Positions 36,420 through 50,298 of a DNA stretch of 64,000 nt are shown piece by piece; the stretch's first letter is position 1; each line of letters opens with the position of its first letter. The notes under the pieces are model-generated. The model did no database searches. It had not been told where the DNA came from and was given only the letters and a program-made list of their open reading frames with translations. The stretch is from Dryas octopetala (taxonomy: Eukaryota; Streptophyta; Magnoliopsida; Rosales; Rosaceae), in assembly GCA_963921425.1 (NCBI GenBank), contig OY992834.1:16990164-17054163 (forward strand), in the 5' to 3' direction. The position numbers were made by a program, and so were the translations under genes.

Positions 36420-38479
36420 AGGATGCTTATAAAAACCTTGAAGCAAGGCTATCAAACGCTTCAATCTTGACATTTACTTACATACTACTGTTATTATTTA
36501 CAATCTTGTGGAATGTCCCTTACATACTTTTTCCTACCTAAATGTGTTTAAATAATTAAATGTCATTTTTTAGGACATCAATTAAGTGTGGTTACTAACA
36601 CTTCTATCAAATGGTCCAACTCTTGCACAAACCACAGCTATTACCTCTGTTGGGTGGATTTTTTTTGAACTAGCTTGCACCATTTCTTCAAATGAGGTTC
36701 AAATTTGCACCAAAGCATACCATTGACGTCGCTACGTATAGAACACTACAGATTGTTCTAATGTTGGCATCTAAAACAGTGCTTGGTTATTGTACATAAA
36801 CTTTTGCCCTTTTGTTCAACGTAGAAATTATTTGGCTAATGGCCAAAAAAGAAAAGAAATTATTTGACTAAGGAATATTGATGGTTTTATATGTCAAAGT
36901 TGTTGTAATTCCATAGTTTGGTGGATGACCACCATAATCCGTATAACCTCCAATTTTTGAATTTTATGTAACCTATGCCCTATCATTTCACTTTTCTCTA
37001 CTCTTTTTCTCTGAATTTCATAACAAGTTATCAGCAATGGATGCATTCTATATATATAATGTCTAACCAGAACCAAGAACTACAATAGTACAAGGGCATA
37101 CAGCATACTACATGAGAAAACAAAGCTAACTCACATCAAAAAGAGAGAAAGCAAGGCTAACAGCCACACCAAAAGAACAAAACTAGAGGCAAAAACAAAA
37201 CAAACCAAACCATCTAAAACGGCAAGCTAAGGACAACAATAAGGAATGAAGACTCCTCTAGAAAAGACTAAATTCCATCTTATGGCTACTAAGTCAAACA
37301 AAGCAGTTAGAAAACCAACCAAACAGCAACCAAACTAACACAACAAACCCCGAGTGCATAGTTGCCTTAGTTGCCTAGATCCTTGTAAAGATGTTATGTC
37401 AGGCAAATAACTTCTCTTTTAAAAGCAGAAAAGATAATGGTCTGAACTTTACAAACCCAGAATGCAAACAGAATCTTAAAATACCAATGTTACCCATTTC
37501 CCATACAAAAAGTTGCAACAAAAATAAGAATAACATCACCAAAATAACATATGAATGAATTCTTCTGTCAAAAACCTCTGATCTCGATATGCCAACAAAA
37601 AGAGAGGGCACTAAAGGCATGATGATCATTCGAGTTCAGCATATAATGCAATGGAACCAATCCATGTTTTTTATCTGTCTACAAATGCTCAGTATTTTTT
37701 TCAACTAAACATAAAACCAAGGATCAAAGACAGCTCAAGTATGCATCTCATTAGTAATGTGAAATACAAAACCTGATCAAAAAATCATTTAAGGAAAACC
37801 AATTACCAAATTTCCACTGTAAGTGCAGTATTGAAATTTCTACTAACCAATTCTCTATCTCTTTCTCTCTCTCTACACCTTCCAATAGGGATTTCTAATT
37901 TGTGCAAATACTGTAATCTTGGGCATGTTTCCGCTAATTTCTTGCATGGGTTAAAAACATATCATTGTCTCACTTGTGCTACCTATGGCTCTGGTAAATC
38001 TTATCTAATTTTTCCTGTCAAAGTGTCAATACTATTCAGAATTGTTTGGGAACCCAGTTACTTAGTACAATCAATTGTAGTAGCAGCATGTTGTATAAAG
38101 AGCCTTTGTTACTAGAATACATCAGTAATATTTATATACTCAGTATACAGGATTTTACAATTAACTTACAATCCAAATAAATCTTCAGACATCATGTTCC
38201 TCTGACCTGGTGAGCTGCATGTACAAGGATGTTTTTTCATGATCAGAAAATGGAACTTCTGAATTCTGGAAGACACAGCATGCAGCATATATTTCTAAGC
38301 AATATGGAATCAGATCCCCACCTAAACACAATCACATAAAAACCAAAAATCATTGAATAACTTGGCAATTTCCAGTAATAATAAATAGCAAGGAAGTCCC
38401 TGAGGGGCCACCTGGGTGGTATCTCCCCTTTTGCTATAGAAAATGGCCAGAGGTCAAGCCCTAGCAGCATTGTCTTCAA
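36420..38479. other. Intergenic, no gene recognised
   Basis: Two kilobases without a protein-like frame. The 37831-38115 and 38243-38587 frames are open by chance (the first starts in a CT run, the second in an AT run). Confidence 0.45.
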
Positions 38480-38650
38480 AGGTGAGATATATATATATAT
38501 ATATATATATTCGATCAAACGAGCGAACGTGCGAACCTGCCTCTGAGCGCTCAGTAGCATGTTTTTTATAACGGTCGAGCGCTGCACCTAGCGCTCGGCA
38601 CTAGGTGCAAATGTGCAGACGTCCGCACCTGAATGAGCCTATATATATAT
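38480..38650. mobile_element. Possible MITE with AGCGCT motifs between AT runs
   Basis: Bounded by (AT)n on both sides and containing GAGCGCTCAGTAGC, TCGAGCGCTGCACCTAGCGC and CTCGGCACTAGGTGCAAATG. The GAGCGCTC and AGCGCTCGG words recur in the elements at 61099-61626 and 63480-64000, so this is probably a relative. Confidence 0.45.
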
Positions 38651-38911
38651 ATACCTTACTTGAAGAAAAATAAGAATATCCTCTCTGGACCTATAATTCA
38701 ATGATCTGAACTGTCCATATTTTAGAACATCATTCAAAGATCAACCTTGCAAAAAATCAGTCAAATTGAAAACTGTTTAGCCAATTTATTACAGCCAACA
38801 TCATTTCAATTTTATACGATGGACTGTATTTGTCTGCCCACTTTAGATGACCAAACAATTATTGATTTGAAATTTTTTTTACAAGGATGACCCTTGATAT
38901 ATATATATACA

Positions 38912-39332
38912 TGCCCCTTTTATTGAGGGATCCCTCATTTAAGGGTAAATAAGGAATCTCTTGAGGGTTCCACTCCACATTGTATTTTGATGATAAAAAC
39001 CATCTACATTTTAGGTCACCATTAAATGATCATCTTTGCAAAAAATTAGCTAAATCAAAAATCATTTACCCGTTTGATTAAGTGGTCATTATTTCAAGTG
39101 TTTATTGAAAATATTTTGTTCGTCTATTTATTTGATCAAAGTTAGATAGCTTAATGATTTCTAATTTGTCTAATTTTTTATAAGGATGATATTTGAATAG
39201 AGACTAAAAAATAGACGGTTTGAATCGTTGAAATACTATATGGAGTGGGCCCCATGAGGGATCCTTTATTTACCCTTAAATGAGGGATCGCTTATTTACC
39301 CTTAAATAAGGGATCTCTCAATGGAAGGAGCC
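38912..39332. mobile_element. Fold-back MITE with TTTAAGGGTAAATAA ends
   Basis: Left: CCCCTTTTATTGAGGGATCC, then CTCATTTAAGGGTAAATAAG. Right, other strand: CTCCTTCCATTGAGAGATCC, then CTTATTTAAGGGTAAATAAG, with a second copy of the block after it. The interior has a GATGAT...GCAAAAAATTAG hairpin core as in 23176-23578 and 52947-53344. It is flanked by TA runs. It lies in the 3' flank of SPP. Confidence 0.75.
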
Positions 39333-39395
39333 TATATATATTATCAGGAACATATATTGGAGTTGTGAGAAATAGATACTGACCTTGTTAGGAAC

Positions 39396-42300
39396 CTAGA
39401 ATAACCAACTTTTTGGGTCTTTAATCTCTAAACCATCCAACCATGTCTGATGCATGTGCAACCAAGTGAAAGCATCTGGTACCTCAGCCTGGTGAATCCC
39501 ACAACAAATTATGAGTAAGATAATTACCTGATTAAGATCTTCAAAGTTATCATGTATAACAAGGGGCATGACATTTTTAAGGCAATGAAGCACCCGCTTA
39601 AGGTTATACCTTTGAACTTATTAAGACTGTAGTCAGAGAGCACTGCCGCTCATTGTCTACAACAATAAATTAATGTTTCATTAATAAAAATAAGTGAAAT
39701 AAAGCATTTTAATTTAAATAAAAGAAATTGACCAAAGCCAGTATTAATTACTAAAGGGGATGATGAATTTAAAATAACCATCCTATCATGCACGACCTTA
39801 AGTGTGCGAATTAAGGGAAGAGCCCAATGAGAGGTTACAAGGAAATAAGACAGATATCATATTAAACATTACTACCAGGAGAGTAAATATAACAGTTTAT
39901 AATGATGAGTTTTTCCTCTTCCATTTTACATATACCCCTTTCAGCCCAAAACTAATCTATTGGAAGTTGGAACAAAGGATCTCTGGCTAACTTCACAACT
40001 CATGACGTGGGATGAATAGTAAGACCTTTTAGTTTTTACATTATCTTTTTATCCAAGCGTTGATGACTATAGGTTCTATTTGGCGATTCATTCTTTGTTC
40101 AGATATTTAAATATTGACTAGCCACCAGTTTTGATACTTTTCTATTTATTTCATAGATGTGAATGGTTGCTAGTAAAATCTTGACTGCAACTTAAGTTAA
40201 CTAATAAAATATATTACTTTTTTCCATTTGTTGTATAAGTCTCCTTATTGTGCCAGAGAGGTAATCTCACCATTCAGTTCCCACTTATTGAACCTCACGA
40301 GCCATGTGTCTGAGCCAATTTGAGCAGAGGATAATCGATCCACCCATGTCCAAAATTGTTTTCCCTGCTTATCTCCATAAGAATTTGCCATTGCATCTAT
40401 GCACTGGTGGAAAGGTAGCTCGACTCCCGAGGGATGGACAAATATACCCAATGAATGCTATGGGAAAAAATAGCAAAACCAAAATCAAAAGGTAAGAATA
40501 TATCAAAACATAACAGAAACAACAGCAAAGATATTGACAGTCAATTTCAAAAAGAGTATAAAAGCCCTAAAAAAATTTAAGCCGGAGAACTTTCAGGAAA
40601 AAAATGGTTAGCACTTTCAAGATCTAATAGTTCAAGCAAATCTCTGAGAACAAAGCGTCGTAGGCTTTAGCTCAGGTGGTGAGGGAGTAAGGGGTAGATC
40701 CTAATTTCAAATTTTATAGACAAAAAATGTTTTGGGTGTTCCTAAGAACAAAATTTATTTTTTAAAAGCAAATGTCTTCCGTATGAGTTGCAGAGCATAA
40801 AATGGCCATATAAACATTCGTGTACTAAAGAGAAAAATCTAAAACTCTACTAAACAAACCATATCTTAAATATATGAGGTCATTCTCTATCTACGGTCAT
40901 ATTGTTTTATTGGCTGATCAGCTACTATCATGTCTTTTAGTCACTTCCTCAATCCAACCTTTCCTTTTGTAACTGTTCTTCTAGGTCATTCATTAATCAT
41001 TATTATTTTTCACTAACATTCACTAGTCATTATCAAATCTGCAACCCATACAACAAGAGCTATTACCACAGCAGTCTAACCTTCATTGGACCTGACCAAG
41101 TCCTCCTGAATTCACTAGTCTAGAAATTAGCTTAAAAGATATCAGGAGCTTCAAGATAACAAAAAATAAAGAAGAGAAGATCAAATGACACTTACAAAGA
41201 CTGATCTTATGTGTTGCATATACTGCTCAGATTTCTCCACTTCTGCACGCCGCCATCTCTCATAAAACAAATAGATCTTTACTACTTCATGAGCAGGGCT
41301 GAAAATTTCCACTTTGCACTTTTGAAAGTCTTTGATATCTCTGGGAGATACATTTGGACCTAGGTGAAAATTACCAATTGCTTGTATGATCCCAGCTGCA
41401 CATCTCTCAGTTGCATGAAGTATATTAGAATTTCTATTTGCATTTTCTGCATACCACTGCAACAATTCTTCCTGTGCATTACCGACCTGTGTATTCAATA
41501 ATAAGTCACATTTGACATCATGACCATTCAATTTAACAATTATTTATGAAAAATAAAAGAAAGCAAATAATGAACTAAGCAATGTTTATGACCCACAGAC
41601 CATCACACCATAGACTTCAGGAAGACCGAAGAGTTCAGCATCATTTCCAGAGTCACCACAAACAAGAGTATTGTAGGGCAGTTTCCCATCAAAATTGAAC
41701 TTCTTTAACAGATAAGCAAGAGCTTGCCCTTTGCCTGCACCTTTTGGCAAAACGTCCAAAGCAATCCCACTGCTATAAATTACTTTTACATCTAACTGGC
41801 CAAATATGTAAGAAGATCAGAATGATATATCACTGACATTGAGAAAGGATGCATTCAAGTAAGGAAAAGCTATATAATTTTGAAATATTAAAAAAACATA
41901 TTGAGTAGGAGCAGTGTAGAATATAGGAAATAATTTTCAGTATGCAAGTATGACAATAGCACTCTCAAATGAAATTGTCAATGTTCCACCTATAAGGTTT
42001 CAAAAACAAAGGTCATCTTACTTACCCCACGTTTCTCCAACCTTTGTGATAAAACATTCATTATCTCCAATGCCATAACCTTCTCTACAAAAAAGCTAAC
42101 CTTGTGAGGTCGTTGCTCTGCCTCTGGCTGCAATAATCCCATATTTATGGAGCATCAGGTTTTGAAATACACACAAGTCTTTACCTTTAACTAGTAAATA
42201 TAACAACTACGTTGCTTAGTTCTCACATTAATACATTTTGATTTACATATATGCAATCCAATATTACTTTTTGTGTATGTTCATTCCATCACCCTACAAC

Positions 42301-43017
42301 AAATGTCTAACACAATATTCCCAAAAAAAAAAAAAACTAAAGAAAAAGAGTGTTAGCTCTATAATCTATTTAACAACAAAAGGGTTTTTTTTTTTCACAT
42401 TTGGTATTCAAATTTTGACATGTATCGGTATCTGAACTTTTATTTTGAGTATATCATGTACACGAGTCAAAATTTCAGTACAAAAATGAAAAAAGAAAAC
42501 CCAAAAAAAAAAAATGATAATAATAATAATAAGCTTAGCAAAAGAGAGTACCTGAGGAGTAAGTTGAGGAAATTTATTTGTTTCCTGAACAACAATGTCT
42601 CTATCCCACTTGTGATTGAGATACTGTACCCACCCATCATCAGGTACCATTGCCTCACCATACATAATCTCAGTTCCCACAGACATGACAGTTACATCGG
42701 GGGTTAACAAGGGTTTCTCATTCCTTAACCGTTTGTAAGTTATAGGTGACCTTCCAGTTGAAAATACCAACAGAGAATCATGGCGGTAAAATGATTCCCA
42801 TAGCGCATTGAACCTCAGAAGAGCCAGATTTTCAGGGTCATCATGATCCACCTGAAAAAATAATAATAATAATAAAATAAAATAAATTCACAAAACCCAG
42901 TTTTGAAATGGGCAATAAGCAAAGAGGGATTGGGAATGTGAATATCGAGTGTACCATGGTGTAATCAAGATCCGAGACAAGCTTGAGACGAGGAGGGCCA
43001 TTGAGGCGAGAGTCCAT
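39396..43017 (-). CDS. SPP: Sucrose-phosphate phosphatase, eight exons
   Basis: Exons in reading order: 43017-42955, 42851-42552, 42127-42026, 41795-41601, 41486-41196, 40457-40271, 39656-39610, 39488-39396; frames join to 425 residues, the usual length. It hydrolyses sucrose-6-phosphate to sucrose in the cytosol, the last step of sucrose synthesis after SPS. HAD-phosphatase motifs are present: [12 protein letters not shown] (Asp16 the nucleophile), [12 protein letters not shown], and [13 protein letters not shown] (Asp203, Asp207, Mg2+ binding). After about residue 265 comes the S6PP C-terminal domain, with [20 protein letters not shown] and HMHQTWLDG. The start MDSRLNG fits the family; an in-frame ATG 33 bp upstream adds an atypical MYIQSWGSPTH. 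Exon 4 uses a weak donor (ATG|GTCTGT). All key residues intact. Confidence 0.95.
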
Positions 43018-43616
43018 GTGGGTTGGGCTCCCCCAACTCTGTATGTACAAATTACACGAGATTGATAGCTTTGTTGGTTATAGAGTTATAGTAGTGGAAT
43101 TGGATGATGAAGGAAACTGAGAGATATATGTGTTACGCAACTACTACGAGTTGGAATTATACGTCCACCTTCACGACGGAGACAGAAGAACGTACCAGAC
43201 TACCAGCGCACATTTTTCTTTTCTTGTTTACCTTTTTCATTATTTTTTATTATTTTTTTTCATTGGTCGATTTGCAAAGGAACAAACAACTCCACACGTG
43301 TAAGAACAAGAAAATAGAGAATCATATCTACAAAAAAAAAATTATAAAAGAGAAGAGAAATCACAGATTCACTTACCAGTCATGGCTTGCATTGGAAGAG
43401 GCTTGGAGAGCATGCTAATGATGGTGTGGATGGTAGAGGGGGGGGCACTCGGGGGACACTCTGTGAAAGGAATTGGGAAACACATGATTGAAAATTGATG
43501 AAATAGATTATTTATTTGGGATCATTTTAGTAAAGTGTAATTTTATTTATGAGTGACACGTGTCACAAAAAAAGTGGTCAGGTGACACTTGTCATCCATT
43601 TATCATAGTAGTAATA
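43018..43616 (-). promoter_or_regulatory. Upstream region of SPP
   Basis: No coding frame. It should hold the SPP 5' UTR and promoter; a G run (about 43439-43446) is present. No decisive element seen. Confidence 0.4.
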
Positions 43617-43624
43617 CTCACCAT

Positions 43625-44229
43625 TAAGGATGGGCATTAAGACCGATAATACTGAAATTATACCGTTCTGTGTCATTCTATATCGTTTGATCTCATTTCG
43701 TTTTTCTTTTTTCAAACTCCGTACGATTTCAAACAGGATGAGATCGGTTCTGAAGGTTCAATACTGAGATGGTCTCGTTCCGTACCAATTAATTAAAATT
43801 TAATTAAAAATTTATTTATTTCATTTAATGGGCTCAAATAACACTAAGCCCAATTCTTCCCAAGTAACACCACTGCCCACACAACTGAATTGGACAAGTA
43901 AATATGGAACATATGTGATAGGCTTTTGAACTCTTTTGTTTTCATAATCTTTGCTACTTATTTGGACACCTATTTATTCACAACTAATCAATACATGTCC
44001 AGTAGTCTGTGCAGCTGTACACTGAAAAGCAGTCAACCAGTCAATTGAATTTTTTTTTTGTCTGAGATCAGGATGGTACCGAACCCATACCGAACCAATT
44101 TGGTACGGGACGAGATGGTACCATAATCCCAAAACTCTCATCTCATCTCGTACCGATCCCAAACTCAAATCATGAAATGGGAATGAGATGAGGTAAGTCT
44201 CGTCCCCCTCAATCCCGTGCCCACCCTTA
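43625..44229. mobile_element. Non-autonomous hAT element, 605 bp
   Basis: Ends TAAGGATGGGCATTAAGACC and (other strand) TAAGGGTGGGCACGGGATTG. Target duplication CTCACCAT (43617-43624) and TTCACCAT (44230-44237), one mismatch. Subterminal blocks are rich in GGTACGGxACGAGATGG-type words on both sides, as in the element at 62649. Confidence 0.9.
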
Positions 44230-44237
44230 TTCACCAT

Positions 44238-44858
44238 GGTGAGCAAAAATAAATCCTTCTATTCATACCCAAAAGTCGTTTGTACCCAACTAATTTATCA
44301 ATAGGCCCAACAATTTAATAAACATATAACTTTTTATTTTATCCTTATATAAATTGACCAATAAAGACATAATAGTTATTACAAAAATAAAATAAAATTC
44401 ACCCAACTTTATTTCTATACCCAATCATACAGTGCCATTTTTTCTTAATTAAAAATTAAAAAAACTAAAAATATGATTAAAAAAAGCCCATCGTCACCAC
44501 AACCTAACCCCCGCCATCCCGCCCGGCAGCCCTCCACCTCTCTCTCTCTCTCTTCCCCACCCCACCCAACCTAACCCAACCCAACCCAACCCACACCATC
44601 ATCAACACCACCAAAATCCTCTCCAATTTCGGCTAAACCTCCATTGCTCTCACCCACCGACCTGTATTATACTAGTCATCATGATGACAACACCTAACCT
44701 CCTCCAAATGTTTGCCCCAGAGCTCCGATCCCTTGGTCCACTGGCCTCTGTGACTGCTTCTCCGATCCCCAAAACTGTAAGTACCACTGCTACCTCTTAT
44801 GTTGGGTGTATTAATAAATTTTATAATTTTTAAAAATTAATGTGGGTGTAAAAAGTGT
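44238..44858. other. Intergenic, with a CCCAA-rich stretch
   Basis: The middle (about 44510-44790) is C-rich and looks like a decayed 5' gene region or captured fragment, with a possible splice donor at CTGTAAGTACC near 44777. No recognisable protein. Confidence 0.35.
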
Positions 44859-44866
44859 ATTAGGGC

Positions 44867-45957
44867 CAAGGAATAAAATTTCGGGTTTCGAGGAAATTTT
44901 GAAGATTTTTAAATTTCGACAAAAATTTGACGGAAATTGATATCAAAATACGGAAATTTTGAATGAAACTTTACCATATGTTTATTTATCATATTATCTA
45001 CTAAATTGATAAAAAATATTGAAGAACTAAATTATATAGTAGGTTTCATGTGATATAAGATAAATATAATGCACGCTGGAGACAAATACTGTTAAATAAA
45101 ATTAGTATAATGAATAAATGAAATTAGTATATTATCTATACTCTATAATATGTACATTAAACCCTATATATTTTATAATCTATATTCTATATTGTTTAGG
45201 ATATGATATATGATATTAGGGTTTAAGTCCTTTATGGTACTTTAAATTATTTTTTATATAGAAATATATTAAAGTTTACTAGTGTAGGTTTAAAAACAAC
45301 TAAACAAAACTCCAAAACGGCCAAACGAAACCCCAAACTATTTTTTTTCTTTACAATTAACCCAAAGGCCCCAAACCCCAATCAACCCTAAACCTTTTAA
45401 TTTTTTTATTATTTTTTTTTCTTCTTTTTTTTTTTTTTTTTTTTCTTCCTTTTTTTTTTCCTTCCTTTCCCTTTCCTTTCTTTTCCCCCGAGGCTTCAGC
45501 AACTCCCCTGTTTTTTCTTCTTCATTTCTTCATCATCCTCTCTCTCTTTCTCTCTCTGCATCTCCCCGTTGCCCCCTGCCCTCGCCCTGTCGCCCTCTGC
45601 CCTCGCTTCTCTCTCCCTCGATCTCCCCCTGCCGTCGCCTTTCTCTCCCTCGATCTCCCCCTGCCGCCGGCCTGCCGCCACCCCCTCTTTCTCCCTCAAT
45701 CTCCCCCCTGCCACCTCTTCATTTTTCTCCAAAAACCCAGCCTTTCAAAACCCAAAACCAGATCTCAAATTCTCACCGTCGAAAATTTCGGCGAAATTTC
45801 GACGATTTCGGTGAAATTTCGATAATTTTGACGAAATCATCCCGAAAATTTAACAAATATGGGATGATTTCGGCCAAACGAAAATTTTGATTTCGACACC
45901 CCAAAAATTGAAATTTGTGGCGAAATTTTGTCGACAACTTCGAAATTTAACACCCTG
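44867..45957. mobile_element. Non-autonomous hAT element, 1.1 kb, with a C-rich insert
   Basis: Ends CAAGGAATAAAATTTCGG and (other strand) CAGGGTGTTAAATTTCGAAG. Perfect 8-bp target duplication ATTAGGGC (44859-44866, 45958-45965). Ends and subterminal AAATTTCG repeats match the 163-bp element at 23669. The interior at 45480-45760 is C/T-rich, with frames of SPSISP-type repeats, possibly a captured 5' gene end. Confidence 0.92.
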
Positions 45958-46114
45958 ATTAGGGCTAGTCTCTCATTATCAATTTATCATCATCAATTCA
46001 TTATCATCTTCACCCATCCCTAGCCACCTATATAAACAAGAACCATTTTATAAGAACACCAAAATGAAATAAAAAGCCCATCTTTTGGGTACAAATACTC
46101 ACTACAAGAAAAAT

Positions 46115-46680
46115 GTCGATAGATATCAGTCGTGGACTGATATCTATTTGGGTAGCCGTCTGATATAGCGCGTCGTGATATCTAATGTATGGTATTTTAG
46201 ATATCAGTTTTAAACTGATATGTAAACATTGTTTAGTATATCATTTTTCTTTTTCAACCTGATATCCTAAATACAAAATGAATATCCAATTTGATATTAT
46301 TTCTGATATCTATAAAATCCAAGTACCAACAGGATTGGTCAATAGATATCGTATTGGATACTAATACTGACATATAACTCGATATCAATATCAGGTTTGA
46401 GGTAGAATATGATATAAAACTATAGTATCAATATCAGGTCTATAGTAGAATCTGATATATATAATCTTGATATCAATATCAGGTATGGAATAGATCCTGA
46501 TATCTAAATATTGTTTTTATATCAAATCTGAGAAAGAACCTGATATCAAAGCGTTATAAAATATCAATTATTAGTCCAAAACTGATATCAAAACATCATT
46601 TAGACCAGTTGTTATGTACATTATATATCAGTTTTTTTTCACCTAAAAAGGATATCAATACATAAATTTGAGCCAGTAAA
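46115..46680. repeat. Left subterminal repeat array of the CACTA element
   Basis: More than a dozen GATATC-containing words, spaced 15-50 bp, many as CTGATATC or GATATCAG. In En/Spm such short subterminal repeats bind TNPA. The right side has a shorter equivalent. Confidence 0.75.
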
Positions 46681-49600
46681 TTGAAATGGCCAGAAATTTA
46701 TGCAGACACAAAATCTTTCATTCTCATTCCATATATATATTTCAATAATTACCAATAACAATATTCAAAGCTGCCCCAAAAGGTTTAAAGTACAAATATC
46801 TAATAAGATAACCAAAACATGCTTGTGAAGACCTTTACAAAACCAAAACACAAGTTGTAATATACCAAATTAAAGCTGCCCACATGTACAAAATATTAGC
46901 ATGGCAGCACCTAGGCTAATTAATCTGCAAATCAGCACTATGTCTCTAGCTAGTTCTAACTTTTGCCACCATTTACAAAATATTGGAATGGCAGCATGTA
47001 TTCTAATTAAAAGCACCAATCTTCAATCTTCTTCCATGCTTTGCAAAATATGAACATGCTCGACAGCAAATTCTATCCACAAAAAAGGCAAACGTACACC
47101 ACCTACCAACTTGTCGGTCTCAAGATAATTGAAGTTCACAAATCTCCCCATTCCACCCGCACCTCATCTATTTGATCTTGTGTGTATCCGCTTCGCTTGA
47201 TCTTCAGATTGGACCACTGAAAACATCAAAGGAATATATATTCTCAAATTTAACCACAAATTCATTGATCTCACAAGTCCTATATACTGACTACATGCAT
47301 GCCTTATTCATCTCAATTTTCAACTAAACATGCATAAAGAATAAATAAGGTTGCCTTTTTACTCCAGCTGCAGTTTGGACCAATTGGTAACCTGAACTTA
47401 ATTAAAAGGGCACAAAGATGCAGTTTCTTCAAGTTGAACTTAGTCAAAAATTTGGGCAGTACGTATACATTACTTAATGAACCACTTAAAAGGACAAAAG
47501 GCATATCAGATTAGATTCAATTGCATTACACTTCATACTCCAAGTATTCAATCCAAATGTATGAACAACATAAAGGCAATACAATCTTGGGCCATGCAGC
47601 TGGTTCAAGTATCCAAAATCATAGATTAATTGACAAAACCACACAAGGTTAACAGAGACATGGGCCATGTTTTTTATGACATCTAATATAGCACTTACAC
47701 TTGTGATTTAGTAATAATTTGGAAAACTATCAATCTGTTAGTAGATTTGCTTTGTTATTACACATACAAAAGAGCATTGATCTAATGAAAACCTAAATTT
47801 CTACAAGCCACTTTCATAAAAAAGTGATAAGGCCCTCTAATTCTTCACAGGACAACTCCATAGATTACCCATGAAAAGAAGAGAAGCAGCAACAAAAAGA
47901 ACATTAAAGGTTGCAGTAATGCACTACCAACTAATACTGACACACATGTGTCTCCGCGTGTGGTGTGTACATTTCAAAGGTTAACATACCTTAATGGCTA
48001 CCTTCAGCCCCTTCTTTGCTGTTATTGAGTATACGGGTCAGAACCAATCAAATATTTTAAGTGCAAATCACTAGCAGCAGCGAGAAAAAAATGCAAACCA
48101 CAACAACAACTGCACAACAAAATCAAGTGAATGTATATGAAATTAAATTAGAAGCATACCACTCCAGTTTCATGGTTAACACAAGTCATGTTAATCCGTT
48201 AATAAAAACGAACACTGGGTGGCTTCTCTGGGTAATCTTTATCACAGAACAGCTTCAACTGATAGATCCAACCTTCATGTACAGTCTGGAGAAAAGAAAA
48301 AAACATTTGTTGCATTAGACAAAAATCAAATGCAATAGGCGAATAACATTTAAATAACTTAATAGAAGCTTAATACATTTGAGAATATGATGACTAAACA
48401 ACAAAATAATGCCTATCCTATCAAGGGGGAGAGAAGAATGAATTAACGTCCTAAAAGATTCTGTGAGGGGGAAAAATCAACATGTTATGATGGGATAACC
48501 CCAAAAGATTCCTGTTAAATTTGAAAAGTTGGAAGACCGAAAGCTTCTCCATTTTACTCAAGAGATTTTAGAGCCCAAGTCAAATCCTCGCTCCACAGGT
48601 AAATCCCCTGCACTTCCCAAAATAGATAATTGAAAAAAAAAAAAAAGGACTGAACAAGTAGCAGAAATTTGTATGCATGTGCAAGGAACTTACATCACTT
48701 ATGAAAGATGAGTAAATATTTAAAGTAAAGGTACAAGATGATGCATACTTCAGCATTTGCTAAAAGATGAGCAAATATTAGTTAGCTCAGCCCATGCTGA
48801 ACACTAAAGCAATGATACCTATGTGTGTATTTGCAGGTGCCATATATGCATGTGCAAATGGGTGTCCAATCCAAAATCTAAGCCCTTCATTAAGCTTTAA
48901 GCCATCTATCAAGCTACCAAGAACCACGTGGACTTGACTCTGGACTCCACAAGAGGTGGTGTGGATTTGATTGGTTCTGACCCCTATACTCAGTAACACT
49001 AACAACAATATTTTAAGTCTAGCTAGTGTATGACATGGGCGTGTGGTGAATGCTAATGCAGATATTCTCATCCCATCTGACAACAGTAATTTTGTGTTGT
49101 TCAATTTCATTAATAATGCAGAAACAAACCATTTCCATTATAAAGAAAGCCAAACGCCATATATAGGAATTCATATGCAAATCTACATATCATAGATAAT
49201 ACATATATAAAAAAAAAAAAAAAAAGTTAAAGCACACAAATGATAAACCATTCACATGCAAAGGGAGTAGCTAAATTAGAATGCTAAATTAAGCAACTAA
49301 GTATGACCAAGCAATAAGGAAATTAGAATGCTAAATTAAGTCCACATGTATCCTCTAATAAAACTAAGTATGACCAACTTATCAAGAAGCTACACGAATT
49401 AAGAAGAGATTCAGCAGCAGAAAAATTAAAGAGCAAAAGACATACTGAATCAAACATTCAACAAGACATTGTAGGCCTGCTGAAAGGCTTTGAATTAACA
49501 TTCATGTTCAAAAATATGCAAGAAAGAGAACATATCAGAAACAGAGATAGACTCTCATTTCCAAAAGTGCCAACTAGTAATTAAGTATACTGTATACCCA

Positions 49601-50298
49601 ATAGCTAGAAAAACTTACAATATAATTCTTCTTGTTCTTGTGCAGAGTTCTAGCTAATAACGCAAACTAGCTTATGCCTTGTCCATCATATAACCTTGTA
49701 AATAAAGGCAAAAATACATGAATTGACATAGAAATAGACATACATGAAACTAAGAACACTCAAGATTACTATCCTACATTTATCTTAAATATTCTACACA
49801 GCTTGGTTTTACCTTCCTTTTTTCATAATTTTATAATGCAGCTTCATTTGCACAACATTGACTTAAAAAGACTAGGGGCCGCATGGCATTGTTTTCCAAT
49901 AGAATACAACAGTGCCAATAGAACTACTGAACACATAGAAGCCTAGAAGACTTTTGTTAGACATTCCATCAAGAAACTAGTCTGAGAATAAACACTTTGG
50001 ACTTATGCCAAACCTATATACATGTCAGGCCATGAGAAACCAAAACCTCACACACATTATATCCCATTAGAGAGAACAAAATAAACCAAATACAGGGTAT
50101 ATAATTGTACCTTAGCAATGCCTCAAGAACATCAACCCTCAAAATTATTTGATTTTCCTTGTTGTAAACACTATTAAATTAATGTTAAACCAACCTGATC
50201 AGACTAAGGCAATTAATCGCAAAGGAGAACCATGTTTCTAGTCTCTAGATATACGAAGAGAAAAAAAAAATGAATGGAAAATTGGAAAGCTTTTATAC
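46681..50298. other. Interior of the CACTA element without recognisable genes
   Basis: AT-rich. A 30-bp inverted pair lies at about 48020-48055 and 48960-48990 (both contain GGTCAGAACCAATCAAAT on one strand or the other), and a direct repeat of TTAGAATGCTAAATTAAG at about 49275 and 49325. It could be intron or flank captured with COX15, but I cannot show that. Confidence 0.4.

Noticed and set aside
40655-40720. TTTAGCTCAGGTGGTGAG, like a tRNA-derived SINE A box
   Set aside because: The B box is poor (GGTAGATCC instead of GGTTCGAATCC), no cloverleaf is possible and no A-tail or target duplication was found. It may be an old SINE relic.
44560-44600. AACCC repeats resembling telomeric DNA
   Set aside because: The unit is AACCC, not the plant telomere unit, and is very short.
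46115-46680. CRISPR-like regular spacing of GATATC words
   Set aside because: The words are too short, occur in both orientations with irregular spacing, and sit at the end of a CACTA element in a plant nuclear genome.
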